DNA of 47,626 bases from JBARKJ01 sp963698885 (GTDB lineage Bacteria; Nitrospirota; JACRHJ01), in NCBI GenBank assembly GCA_963698885.1, contig CAVOSJ010000005.1, positions 1 through 47,626 of the forward strand. Reading direction: 5' to 3'. Every line of letters begins with the position of its first letter. The stretch's first letter is position 1. Shown here piece by piece: positions 7,105 to 16,221 of this stretch. The position numbers were made by a program, and so were the translations under genes. The notes beneath the pieces are model-generated. The model was given only the letters and a program-made list of their open reading frames with translations, did not search any database and was not told the DNA's origin.

Positions 7105-7746
7105 TCACATGAAACCGTGCCGGCCGAGGAAGTCCTTGTCGATGCCCTCTTTCCCGGCCCTGCCCGCCAAAAGCCTCTCCACGAATTTCGCCAGCATATC
7201 CGCTTCGAGGTTTACGGTGTCGCCGGACTTTTTGAAGCCGAGCGTCGTTTGAGACGCGGTATGCGGGATGATGGAGACGCGGAAGCTTTTTTTGTCGTAG
7301 TCAACGACCGTCAGGCTTATCCCGTCGATAGCTACCGAACCCTTGGCTATGACATAACGCAGTATCTCTTCCGGGGCCAGGACGGTGAACACCGTGGCGA
7401 TGTCTTCGCGCACTGACGATTTAATGGTCCCCGTCGCGTCCACGTGCCCAGCTACCAGATGCCCGCCCAGCCTGTCCCCCAGGCGCATCGCGCGCTCAAG
7501 GTTTACCTTGTCCCCGCTCTTAAGTTTCCCGAGGTTCGACTTCCTGAGCGTCTCCGCCATTACTTCCGCCGAAAATCCGGTCCTGCCGAAATCGACGACG
7601 GTAAGGCAGACCCCGTTGACCGCTACGCTGTCGCCCAGGTTCAGACCTTCCACCACCTTCTCCGCGCTTATCTGAAGCGTCGCGGATTCCCGTCCCTTAT
7701 TGACGGCTTTTACGGTCCCCAGTTCCTCGATAATACCTGTGAACAT
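7105..7746 (-). CDS. ribE: Riboflavin synthase alpha chain
   Basis: 213 residues, full length. Catalyses the last riboflavin step, dismutation of two 6,7-dimethyl-8-ribityllumazines. It has the two tandem lumazine-binding halves: the N-terminal MFTGIIEELGTV with NGVCLTVV, and the second half with GGHLVAGHVDATG and DGISLTVV. The start overlaps the ribD stop (TAATG), so the two are translationally coupled. Its substrate is made by RibH, encoded 20 kb upstream. Confidence 0.96.
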   Translation of the reverse strand: MFTGIIEELGTVKAVNKGRESATLQISAEKVVEGLNLGDSVAVNGVCLTVVDFGRTGFSAEVMAETLRKSNLGKLKSGDKVNLERAMRLGDRLGGHLVAGHVDATGTIKSSVREDIATVFTVLAPEEILRYVIAKGSVAIDGISLTVVDYDKKSFRVSIIPHTASQTTLGFKKSGDTVNLEADMLAKFVERLLAGRAGKEGIDKDFLGRHGFM

Positions 7747-8948
7747 TATTTTTTATGCCTCTTCCTGCGCATGTGGTGGTGGGTTTTCTCTTCCTGCGGT
7801 TCCTCTTGTCCGGTATCTTCGGGGCGTTCCTCGTCCGGCTTTTTCAGGAAGGCCTCCACCAGCACGTCTTCGCCAAGCCTGGTAAAACGCATGTCGTAAA
7901 GGGGTATCGCCTGGTCGAGGGATTCCGGCGAGCTGGCCCCGATGGAGCCCCTGGCGTCGTCGCCGCCCAGGATCTTGGGCGCGATAAAAAACGCGACTTT
8001 ATCCACCACGCCGGAGCGGAGCGCTTCCGCATTCACGCGGGAGCCGCCCTCGATGAGGATGTTGATAAGCCCCATCTTCCCCAGCTCTTCCATCAGCAGC
8101 GGCATGGTTATCGAACCGCCTTCTCCGAGGATTATTATTTCCGCGTTTTTCTTTTTAAGCTCTTTTATTTTTGCGGTCGGGGCGGCAAGCGTGGTAGCGA
8201 TATAAGTCGTCGCCTTCGACTGGACGTTCAAGACTTTCGCGTCCAGCGGGATCCGGAGCGTGCTGTCCAGTATTATCCTCTCCGGGTCCTTCGTGTTCTC
8301 CGCGTCTTCGATCCGGGTAGTCAGGCTCGGGTCGTCGCGGAGCACCGTCCCGATGCCGACGACTATGGCGTCCGCGAAATTGCGGAGCATGTGCCCGTGC
8401 TTCCTGGCGTCCGGGCCGGTTATCCATTTCGACTCGCCTGTGGAGGTGGCGATCTTCCCGTCCAGGGTCTGGGCAACCTTCAAGGTGACGAACGGCATCC
8501 TGGTGAGGATGAACTTCGTGAATACCTTGTTCAGCTTCTCGCACCGCTCCTGGAGGACGCCGACTTCCACCTCTACCCCGCCCTCGCGGAGCGTCTCGAT
8601 GCCCTTTCCGGAGACCTTGGGGTTCGGGTCCAGCATCCCGACCACGACACGCCTTATGCTGCTTTGCAGGATTGCGTCCGTGCAGGGCGGAGTCAGCTTG
8701 TCCAGGTGGCAGCAGGGTTCCAGGTTTACGTAGAGAGTGCCGCCTTCGGCGTCCGCGCCGGCCTTAAGCAAGGCCGCGGCCTCGGCGTGCGGAGTCCCGG
8801 CTTTTTTGTGCCAGCCCTTCCCGACGATCTTCCCGTCTTTTACAATGACCGCCCCGACCATCGGGTTGGGGCTGGTCCTTCCCCGCCCCATCGCCGCAAG
8901 GTCGAGCGCGATGCTCATGTAATTTTCGTCCGTCTTTTTATCAGGCAT
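7746..8948 (-). CDS. ribD: Bifunctional riboflavin deaminase/reductase RibD
   Basis: N-terminal zinc deaminase (GHTEC-like core: HAEAAALLKAG, then EPCCHLDKLTPPC) and C-terminal reductase (VTLKVAQTLDGKIATSTGESKWITG; DPSLTTR; LIEGGSRVN), converting the GTP cyclohydrolase II product. The frame is open to 8990, but that would translate a repeat hairpin; the ATG at 8948 starts the usual sequence. No Shine-Dalgarno sequence precedes it; the hairpin element does. The final 30 residues are an unusual charged tail (PEDTGQEEPQEE then HHHMRRKRHKK) beyond the reductase fold. A terminator of ppdK lies just upstream, so ribD needs its own promoter, which I could not identify. Confidence 0.95.
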   Translation of the reverse strand: MPDKKTDENYMSIALDLAAMGRGRTSPNPMVGAVIVKDGKIVGKGWHKKAGTPHAEAAALLKAGADAEGGTLYVNLEPCCHLDKLTPPCTDAILQSSIRRVVVGMLDPNPKVSGKGIETLREGGVEVEVGVLQERCEKLNKVFTKFILTRMPFVTLKVAQTLDGKIATSTGESKWITGPDARKHGHMLRNFADAIVVGIGTVLRDDPSLTTRIEDAENTKDPERIILDSTLRIPLDAKVLNVQSKATTYIATTLAAPTAKIKELKKKNAEIIILGEGGSITMPLLMEELGKMGLINILIEGGSRVNAEALRSGVVDKVAFFIAPKILGGDDARGSIGASSPESLDQAIPLYDMRFTRLGEDVLVEAFLKKPDEERPEDTGQEEPQEEKTHHHMRRKRHKK

Positions 8949-8996
8949 AAAAAAAGTTTTTGGCGTTACCTTTTTACAAAAAGGTAACAAAGGTTT
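8949..8996 (-). repeat. Hairpin element copy 2, in front of ribD
   Basis: Minus strand: AAACCTTT, then stem GTTACCTTTTT / AAAAAGGTAAC (arms 8988-8978 and 8975-8965), then GCCAAAAAC, then seven T, then the ribD ATG. Relative to copy 1 the stem changes CCACC/GGTGG to TTACC/GGTAA, so both sides changed together and pairing is kept. Flanking sequences and the seven-base gap to the start codon are conserved. Confidence 0.7.
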
Positions 8997-9025
8997 AAAA
9001 AAAGGGGGCCTTTGCAGACCCCCTT
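8997..9025 (-). terminator. Rho-independent terminator of ppdK
   Basis: Minus strand: AAGGGGG (9025-9019), ten-base loop, CCCCCTT (9008-9002), then a run of T (9001-8997), starting 9 nt beyond the ppdK stop. Confidence 0.85.
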
Positions 9026-9033
9026 GAATAAGG

Positions 9034-11777
9034 TTACTTGGTTACCGAACCCGTCGTTTTGCCCGCCTCTTTTATCGCGGCATGGGCGGCGGCCATCCTG
9101 GCGATAGGCACGCGGTACGGAGAGCAGCTCACGTAGTTGAGTCCTATCCGGTGGCAGAACTCCACGGAAGCCGGGTCGCCGCCGTGCTCGCCGCAGATGC
9201 CGACTTTCAGATTTGCCCTGGACGAGCGGCCTTTCTCGACGCCCATCTTGACCAGCTGGCCGACGCCCTCCTGGTCGATCGTGACGAACGGGTCCTTCTC
9301 CATTATGCCGGTTTCCATGTATTTCGTGATGAATTTCCCGGCGTCGTCGCGGGAGAACCCGAACGTGGTCTGGGTGAGGTCGTTCGTGCCGAAGGAGAAG
9401 AACTCCGCCTCTTTGGCTATCTCGTCAGCCGTGAGCGCGGCCCTCGGCAGCTCTATCATCGTGCCCACCAGGTACTGTATCTTTACCTTCTGCTCCTTCA
9501 TTACCGCATCGGCCATCTCGACTATAAGCTTCTTCTGGTCCGTGAATTCAGCTAACATGCCGACCAGCGGGACCATGACCTCCGGTATGACCTTTATATT
9601 CTTCTTGGCCAGGATAGCCGCGGCCTCGAATATCGCCCTCGCCTGCATACGGGTTATCTCCGGATAGACTATCCCGAGGCGGCATCCCCTGTGGCCCAGC
9701 ATCGGGTTGAACTCGTGGAGTTCCTCCACCCGCGCGAGTATCTTGGAGAGCTTCTTATACTTGGGCGTCGCATCCTTCTTCTGCGCCTGCAGCACGGCGA
9801 CCTCGGACATCAGTTCTTCGCGCTTCGGCAGGAACTCGTGGAGCGGCGGGTCCAGAAGCCTTATCGTGACCGGCCTTCCGTTCATCTCCTGGAAGAGCCC
9901 CAGGAAGTCCGCGCGCTGCATAGGCAGGAGCTCTGCCAGGGACTTCTCCCGGTCCGCCACGTTGTCGGCGAGTATCATCGCCTGGACGTGAGAGAGCCTG
10001 TCTTCGGCGAAGAACATGTGCTCCGTCCTGCAGAGCCCGATGCCTTCCGCGCCGAACTGCACCGCCACCTTCGCGTCCCTGGGGATATCCGCGTTCGCGC
10101 GTACCTTCAGCGTCCTCGCCTTGTCCGCCCAGGTCATCAGGACGCCGAACTCGCCCGTCAGGGCCGGTTCAATCGTCGGCATCTTGCCGAGCATCACCTC
10201 GCCGGTGGTGCCGTCTATCGTAATCCAGTCGCCTTCCTTTACGGTCACGGCCCCGGCGGTAAACTTACCGCCCTTCTCGTCCACCCGGAGGGACTCGCAA
10301 CCCGCCACGCAGGGCGTGCCCATGCCGCGGGCGACGACAGCCGCATGGCTGGTCATCCCGCCCCTGGCGGTGAGGATGCCGACAGCGGCGTCCATGCCGT
10401 GTATGTCGTCCGGACAGGTCTCCGTCCTGACGAGTATGACTCTGAGATTGCAAGAAATTCAGCCTTCTCTTTTGCAGTCATGCGTTCAAAAGCCGCTTTA
10501 TCCTTCTCTTATCTGCCCATAGCTACCGCGTCGTCCGCCGTGAATACCGCCTTGCCCACCGCCGCGCCGGGCGATGCGTTCAGCCCTTTCGCGATGACGT
10601 TCTTTTTCGCCTTCGGGTCAATTACGGGGTGCAGGAGCTGGTCGAGCTGGGCGGGCTCCACGCGCAGTATCGCCTCATCCCTCGTTATCACCTTCTCCTT
10701 GACCATGTCCACCGCGATCTTGACGGCGGCCTGGGCGGTGCGCTTGCCCGTGCGGGTCTGGAGCATGAAGAGCGTCCCGTCCTCGATCGTGAACTCGAAA
10801 TCCTGCACGTCCCTGTAGTGTTTCTCCAGCCTGGTCGTAATGTCGCGGAGCTGCTTATATACCCTGGGCATCTCCTTCTGAAGCTCTATTATCGGATGCG
10901 GGGTGCGTACCCCGGCCACGACGTCCTCGCCCTGGGCGTTTGTCAGATACTCGCCGTAGAACTCCTTGACGCCGGTTGACGGGTTCCTGGTGAAGCCGAC
11001 GCCCGTCGCCGAGGTCTCGCCCATGTTCCCGAATACCATCGCCTGGACGTTCACCGCCGTGCCGAGGTTTGCCGGGATGTCGTTCAACCTCCTGTACGTG
11101 ATGGCGCGGGGGTTGTTCCAGGAGTTGAAGACCGCGTCCTCGGCCATGCGAAGCTGTTTATGCGCGTCCTGCGGGAAATCCTGCCCGGTTATGCTCTTCA
11201 CCTTCTTCTTGAAACCGGCGGCGATCTCCTTTAAGTCCTCGACGTTTAAATCCACGTCCAGCTTGATCTTGCGCGCGTCCTTCTTCGACTGGAGTATGTG
11301 CTCGAACTCGTCTTTTTCGATGCCCATGACGACGTTCCCGAACATCTGGATGAAGCGGCGGTATGCGTCCCATGCGAAGCGCTCGTTGCCCGACTTTGCG
11401 ATAAGGCCGTTTATGGTGTTGTCGTTTAAGCCCAGGTTCAAGACGGTGTCCATCATGCCGGGCATGGAGAATTTCGCGCCGGAACGGACGGAGACGAGGA
11501 GCGGGTTGGCTACGTCGCCCAGCTTCTTGCCTATCGAGGATTCGAGTTTGGCCAGGTTCTTATCTATCTCCTGACTCACGTCGGCGGGAAGCTTTTTGCC
11601 GGACGTGTAGTAGATGCTGCAGACTTCGGTGGTGATGGTGAAGCCCGGCGGCACCGGAATTCCCGCGTTTGTCATCTCCGCGAGACCTGCGCCTTTCCCG
11701 CCCAGAAGGTCCTTCATGTCCCCCCTGCCGTCGGCCTTTCCGTTGCCGAAGAAATAGACGAACTTTTTTGCAGCCAT
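9034..11777 (-). CDS. ppdK: Pyruvate, phosphate dikinase, interrupted in the middle
   Basis: Interconverts pyruvate + ATP + Pi with PEP + AMP + PPi. The N-terminal part (11777-10509, 422 codons) carries the ATP-grasp domain (GGKGAGLAEM, SVRSGAKFSMPGMMDTVLN). The C-terminal part (from about 10440) carries the swivelling phosphohistidine domain (GILTARGGMTSHAAVVARG) and the PEP-binding barrel (CRTEHMFF, FGTNDLTQT). Between GKAVFTADDAVAMGR and VILVRTETCPDDIHG, normally nearly adjacent in the family, lies an extra segment of about 25 codons with an in-frame TAA (10509-10511) and then a one-base frameshift near 10445. The extra segment has low third-position GC. Either the gene is inactive or the assembly is wrong here. 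It lies downstream of glyS. Confidence 0.9.
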
Positions 11778-11808
11778 CTCCCAGTCCTCCCCTGTTTTGA
11801 ATGTTTAA

Positions 11809-13878
11809 CTATACCACGATTTTACGTATGTCCGCGAGGCGAAGGAACATCCCGGCCAAAAGGCCGAGCAGCGCCAGGCGGTTATTTTTTATCGCCTCGT
11901 CCTTGTCCATGACCATCACGTCGTCGAAAAACTTGTCGACGAACGGGCGGATCCCCGCAATCCGGTCAAGGACATGGGCGTAGCGGCCCGATTCGATGTT
12001 CGAGAAAACCTCGTCCTTTATCTCCCGGTAATGGTAATAAAGGTCCTTCTCGGAAGGCTCGGCCAGCAGGCCCTCGTCCAGATTTTCCTGAAATCCCGCG
12101 GGTATTATGTTGGCGACCCTTTTGAATGCGGTTATGAACGCCGGGAAACCGTCCGACTTCCGGAAATCGGAAATTGCGACCACCCTCTCCCGCGCGTCGA
12201 TGACGTCGTCGAAATAAGTCGCCAGCACCGAGTCCACGGTATCGTAGGCGTATCCCTCCGATGTAAGCTGGCCGCTCACCCGTTGGCGGAAGAAGTCCAG
12301 CACCGTGTCCTGAAGGGCGGTTCCGGCCTCATCCTTCACTTTAAGCAGAGAGACGGCTTCAGAAATGAGCGGCTTAAGCGACAGGCGGAACCCGCCGTTG
12401 TAAATCATCGCTATTATCCCCAGTGCGCTTCGCCTCAGTGCGTAGGGGTCTTCGGAGCCGGTGGGCGCCTTGCCTATAGAGAATATGCCCGCGATGGTAT
12501 CTATTTTATCGGCCATCGAGACGGCGGTCCCGGCGGGAGTGGACGGGACCAAGTCTCCGGAGAAACGGGGCATGTAATGCTCCGTAATGGCTTTTGCCAC
12601 GGCTTCGTTCTCGCCAGTTCTGGCTGCGTACTCGCCGCCCATCGTCCCCTGGAGGTTCGGGAACTCATAGACCATTCCGGTAACTAAATCCGCCTTGCAG
12701 AGATAGGCGGCTCTCGACGCATCTTTTATAACACTATCGTCTTTGTAAAGCTCAGTGGCTATATATTCCGCGAGCTTCACCACCCGCGTTACCTTCTCAT
12801 GCGTCGTCCCCAGCTTTATCTGGAACGTGACCTTCTTCAAGTCGTCCACCCTGTCGGCGAGCGTCCTGGTCAGGTCGTGCTCGTAAAAATATTTTGCGTC
12901 GGAAAGCCTCGCCCGGAGCACCCTCTCGTTCCCCGCCCGGACGACTTCCATATCTTCCGCCTTCGTATTCGATATGGTGATGAAGTTCGGCATGAGTACG
13001 CCCTTTGAGTCCGTCAGGGCGAAGTAGCGCTGGTGCTCGCGCATGGAGTTCACCAGCACCTCTTTGGGGAGCATCAGAAACTCCCGGTCGAAGCTCCCCA
13101 GCACCGCGACGGGATATTCCACCAGAAACGATATCTCTTCCAGCAGGCCCTCGTCCGGCAGGGCTTTCGCATTGATTGACGCCGCCGCCTGCTCCACCTG
13201 GTGGCGCACCATCTCACGCCGCACGTCCGGGTCCACTATGGTATAGTTATCCCTGGTCTGGTGCATGTATGAAACGAAATCCTTTACGCGAAACGACCCT
13301 GGACTTAAAAACCTGTGCCCGCGCGTAAGCTCGCCGCTTTTTACGCCGTCCAGTTCGAAATGGACGACCTCCCCGCCGAACAGCGCTAAAATCCAGTGTA
13401 TCGGGCGGGCGAACTTTATATCCCTGTCTCCCCAGCGCATGGACTTGGCAAACGGGATGGAAAGTATGAACCTGGGCAGAAGCTCCGAGAGCACCGCCGC
13501 CGTCTGTGCGCCCTTCTCTTCCACCGTAACGGAGATATATTCCCCTTTATCCGTCTCGATTATCTTCAACTCTTCCACACCGACACCCTGGCCTTTTGCA
13601 AACCCTTCGGCGGCCTTCGTCGGTTTGCCGGCGGCGTCGAACGCGGCGCGTTTCGGCGGCCCCGTCACCACGCGGACTTCGTCCGGCTGACGCTCGGGCA
13701 AGTCTTCCACGTGCAGGAAGAGGCGGCGCGGGTTGCCCATCGCCTTTATCTTCCCGTGGGTGAGCCGCGCATCGGAGAGCATCTTGTCCGCCAGCTCCTC
13801 CATAGCGGCAAGCGCCTTCGGGATGAACCCGGCTGGTATCTCTTCAGTACCTATTTCGAGTATTAATTCAGGCATCAT
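11809..13878 (-). CDS. glyS: Glycyl-tRNA synthetase beta subunit
   Basis: 689 residues, the normal length. It starts with the family LILEIGTEEIPAGF, has the central DKIDTIAGIF and GSEDPYALRRSALGII motifs of the HD-like region, and ends in the DALR-type anticodon-binding region. Forms the alpha2beta2 enzyme with GlyQ. The ATG at 13878 overlaps the glyQ stop by 4 nt (ATGA). Intact, with no frame problems. ppdK follows after about 30 nt. Confidence 0.97.
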   Translation of the reverse strand: MMPELILEIGTEEIPAGFIPKALAAMEELADKMLSDARLTHGKIKAMGNPRRLFLHVEDLPERQPDEVRVVTGPPKRAAFDAAGKPTKAAEGFAKGQGVGVEELKIIETDKGEYISVTVEEKGAQTAAVLSELLPRFILSIPFAKSMRWGDRDIKFARPIHWILALFGGEVVHFELDGVKSGELTRGHRFLSPGSFRVKDFVSYMHQTRDNYTIVDPDVRREMVRHQVEQAAASINAKALPDEGLLEEISFLVEYPVAVLGSFDREFLMLPKEVLVNSMREHQRYFALTDSKGVLMPNFITISNTKAEDMEVVRAGNERVLRARLSDAKYFYEHDLTRTLADRVDDLKKVTFQIKLGTTHEKVTRVVKLAEYIATELYKDDSVIKDASRAAYLCKADLVTGMVYEFPNLQGTMGGEYAARTGENEAVAKAITEHYMPRFSGDLVPSTPAGTAVSMADKIDTIAGIFSIGKAPTGSEDPYALRRSALGIIAMIYNGGFRLSLKPLISEAVSLLKVKDEAGTALQDTVLDFFRQRVSGQLTSEGYAYDTVDSVLATYFDDVIDARERVVAISDFRKSDGFPAFITAFKRVANIIPAGFQENLDEGLLAEPSEKDLYYHYREIKDEVFSNIESGRYAHVLDRIAGIRPFVDKFFDDVMVMDKDEAIKNNRLALLGLLAGMFLRLADIRKIVV

Positions 13879-14759
13879 GTCTTCTTCAGCATCGGGAAAC
13901 CCATCTCTTCCCGGAGTTTCACGTAATTCTCCGCGGTCATCCGGGCCAGGTTCCGCACCCTGGCTATGTATCCGGTGCGCTCCGTGACGCTTACCGCGCC
14001 CCTGGCGTCCAGCATGTTAAACGCATGGGAGCATTTCAGGCAGTAATCGTACGCCGGGAGCACGAGGCCTATCTCGTTTAACCTCTTGCACTCCGCCTCG
14101 AACATCTCGAAGAGCTTGAACTGCATGGAGACGTCCGCCTCCTCGAAATTATATTTCGAGAACTCCACCTCGTTTCTGTGGTGCACGTCGCCGTACTTCA
14201 CGCCCTTCGACCAGACGAGGTCGTAGACGTTGTCCACCTGCTGGATGTACATCGCGATGCGCTCCAGCCCGTATGTGATCTCGGCTGAGACAGGCTTTAA
14301 ATCTATGCCGCCCACCTGCTGGAAGTACGTGAACTGGGTTATCTCCATCCCGTCCAGCCAGACCTCCCAGCCCAGTCCCCATGCGCCGAGCGTCGGCGAT
14401 TCCCAGTCGTCTTCGACAAACCTTACATCGTGCTTCAGCGGGTCCAGCCCAAGCTCCCGAAGCGAGTCCAGGTATAGTTCCTGCACCTCCAGGGGCGACG
14501 GCTTCAGGATGACCTGGTACTGGTAATAATGCTGGAGACGGTTTGGGTTTTCGCCGTACCTGCCGTCCGTCGGCCGTCTGGACGGCTCCACATAGGCGGC
14601 ATTCCAGGGCTCCGGGCCCAGGACGCGCAGAAACGTGGAGGGATTGAACGTGCCCGCGCCGGTCTCGATATCGTAAGGCTGCATCATCGTGCAGCCCCTC
14701 GCTGTCCAGTATTTATGCAGAGCCAGTATAAGCTCTTGAAAAGTCAAATATGCCTCCAT
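13875..14759 (-). CDS. glyQ: Glycyl-tRNA synthetase alpha subunit
   Basis: 294 residues, full length; the class II catalytic subunit that activates glycine and charges tRNA-Gly. Hallmarks include LALHKYWTARGCTMMQPYD, the motif around RVLGPEPWNAAYVEPSRRP, LQHYYQYQVILKPSP and ITYGLERIAMYIQ. The two-subunit form is typical of most bacteria outside the lineages with the archaeal-type GlyRS. First gene of glyQ-glyS-ppdK; the gene order recO-glyQ-glyS-ppdK is, as I recall, also seen in Geobacter relatives. Confidence 0.98.
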   Translation of the reverse strand: MEAYLTFQELILALHKYWTARGCTMMQPYDIETGAGTFNPSTFLRVLGPEPWNAAYVEPSRRPTDGRYGENPNRLQHYYQYQVILKPSPLEVQELYLDSLRELGLDPLKHDVRFVEDDWESPTLGAWGLGWEVWLDGMEITQFTYFQQVGGIDLKPVSAEITYGLERIAMYIQQVDNVYDLVWSKGVKYGDVHHRNEVEFSKYNFEEADVSMQFKLFEMFEAECKRLNEIGLVLPAYDYCLKCSHAFNMLDARGAVSVTERTGYIARVRNLARMTAENYVKLREEMGFPMLKKT

Positions 14760-14785
14760 GAACGGCTTTTAATGTAGAATTAGAT

Positions 14786-14814
14786 TTTTTATCAAAATTC
14801 ATTGATTATGTCAA
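14786..14814 (-). promoter_or_regulatory. Possible glyQ promoter
   Basis: Minus strand TTGACA (14814-14809), 17-bp spacer, TAAAAA (14791-14786), overlapping the recO 3' end. The -35 is perfect and the -10 weak. It would give a leader of about 20 nt. Confidence 0.45.
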
Positions 14815-15530
14815 GAGTTTTCAGTCTTTTCCCGGCGGCGGCGGCGGTAAACTTCCCCAGGAAATCCAGCGCCTCCCTCTCCTCGTGAGGGCCCAGTTTA
14901 AGCCTCCCCATCGCCCCGTCATCGACGCTCTCCGCCCGCCTGATGAATGCCACGGTCCCGCGCCCGAGTGGCCGCCTCCGCCTTCGGCACGCACGAAGGG
15001 CAGTATATGGAGAACCCGCCCGCGTACGCCGCACCTGTAAGCGCAAGGTCCGCGCCGCACCTGCCGCAAGAGGAAAACGGCAGTCCAAAACCGGATAGTT
15101 TCAGGTATTTTACAAAGAACGCCGCCAGCAGGGAGGACGGGGCGCGGGATTTTTCAAGCAGGTTAAGCGCGGCCTCAAGGAGCGAGAACGCCTCCCGCGA
15201 GTGCGCACCCGGGACCTCGAACACCGAAACCAGTTCGAGCATTACGCAGCCCGCGCCGAATTTTTTTAAATCCTCTCTTATCCCAAGCCGGGCGTCAAGC
15301 AGGTCCGCCGCGTCAACCCTCGCAAGCGCCCCGGACTCCTTTATGAATGCCCCGAGCGAAACAGTCGCGAAAGGTTCAAGGCTCCCCTGGAAGCGCCTTC
15401 TGCTCTTCCTGGCCCCTTTGGCGATCCCTTTGATTATACCAGCATCCGGAGAGAAAAACGTGACAATAAGGTCGGATTCGCCGAAGGGGAGCGAGTGGAT
15501 TACGATTGCCCTGGTCTTGACCGACCCCAT
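14792..15530 (-). CDS. recO: DNA repair protein RecO, one frameshift
   Basis: Recombination mediator that loads RecA in the RecFOR pathway. The N-terminal OB fold is clear (TRAIVIHSLPFGESDLIVTF, GIAKGARKSRRRFQGSLEPF) and the zinc-binding site CGRCG...CPSC is present. The frame breaks near 14955 after the second Cys pair; the C-terminal helices (AFIRRAESVDDGAM...DIINEF) continue in another frame to 14792. Joined length is about 246 residues, normal for RecO. The ATG at 15530 overlaps the radC stop (TGATG); a GTG lies one codon earlier. Confidence 0.9.
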
Positions 15531-16219
15531 CACATGAGGCCGGAGTCCCGGAAACTGAAATACCCGTCCTTGCCGATTATCAGGTGGTCGTGCACTTCTA
15601 TGTCCATGCTCTTCGCGGCGGCGACGAGCAGCGTGGTTATTTCCTTGTCGGCATAAGACGGACGCACCTTGCCGCCGGGGTGGTTGTGCACGAAGATGAG
15701 CGCCGCGGACTTATGATAAAGCGCGCGCTCCATGACCTTGCGCGGGTACACCACGGACTGGTCTATCGTCCCTTCCTGTATCGTCTCTATCTCTATTATC
15801 TCGTTCTGGGTGTTTAAGAACACGACTCTGAACTGCTCGTCTTTCAGGCCCGCCATCGTCATGCGGCAGTAGTTTATAAGGTCCGGCGCGCAGCATACCC
15901 TGGCCTTCTTCACCACCTTTTTCTTCAGGTACAGCTCGGAGCATTCCTTCGACACCTTCAGCAGTATGGCCGAGTGCTCGCCGAGGCCCGGAAACTCCAT
16001 AAGCGCTTCCACCGACGCGTCCATGACTCCCTGAAAATTGCCGAACTTCTCGATGAGCGCCTTCGCCAGCGGCTTCACGTCCCGGCGCGGAATGGCATAG
16101 GTCAGAAGCAGCTCAAGGGCCTCGTAGTCGTGCAGGTTCTCAAGGCCGGACTTCTTGAACTTCTCCTTTATCCTTTGCCTGTGCTCGTAGTAATGCGGTT
16201 TAGGTTTTTTATCGTCCAT
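15530..16219 (-). CDS. radC: RadC-family JAB/MPN-domain protein
   Basis: 229 residues from the ATG at 16219. The N-terminal UPF0758 helix-hairpin-helix region has the family pattern YEALELLLTYAIPRRDVKPLAK and FPGLGEHSA; the C-terminal JAB domain carries the metal-binding VHNHPGG followed by S-x-x-D. The role of RadC is unsettled in the literature despite its name. The frame is open upstream to 16432, but that part is the antisense of a radical SAM gene. It follows that gene after 2 nt and overlaps recO, so all three are probably one transcript. Confidence 0.92.
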   Translation of the reverse strand: MDDKKPKPHYYEHRQRIKEKFKKSGLENLHDYEALELLLTYAIPRRDVKPLAKALIEKFGNFQGVMDASVEALMEFPGLGEHSAILLKVSKECSELYLKKKVVKKARVCCAPDLINYCRMTMAGLKDEQFRVVFLNTQNEIIEIETIQEGTIDQSVVYPRKVMERALYHKSAALIFVHNHPGGKVRPSYADKEITTLLVAAAKSMDIEVHDHLIIGKDGYFSFRDSGLM

Positions 16220-16221
16220 AA

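Noticed and set aside
7755..8987. 410-codon plus-strand frame opposite ribD
   Set aside because: Shadow of ribD in GC-rich sequence; no ribosome binding site, Arg/Pro/His-rich composition.
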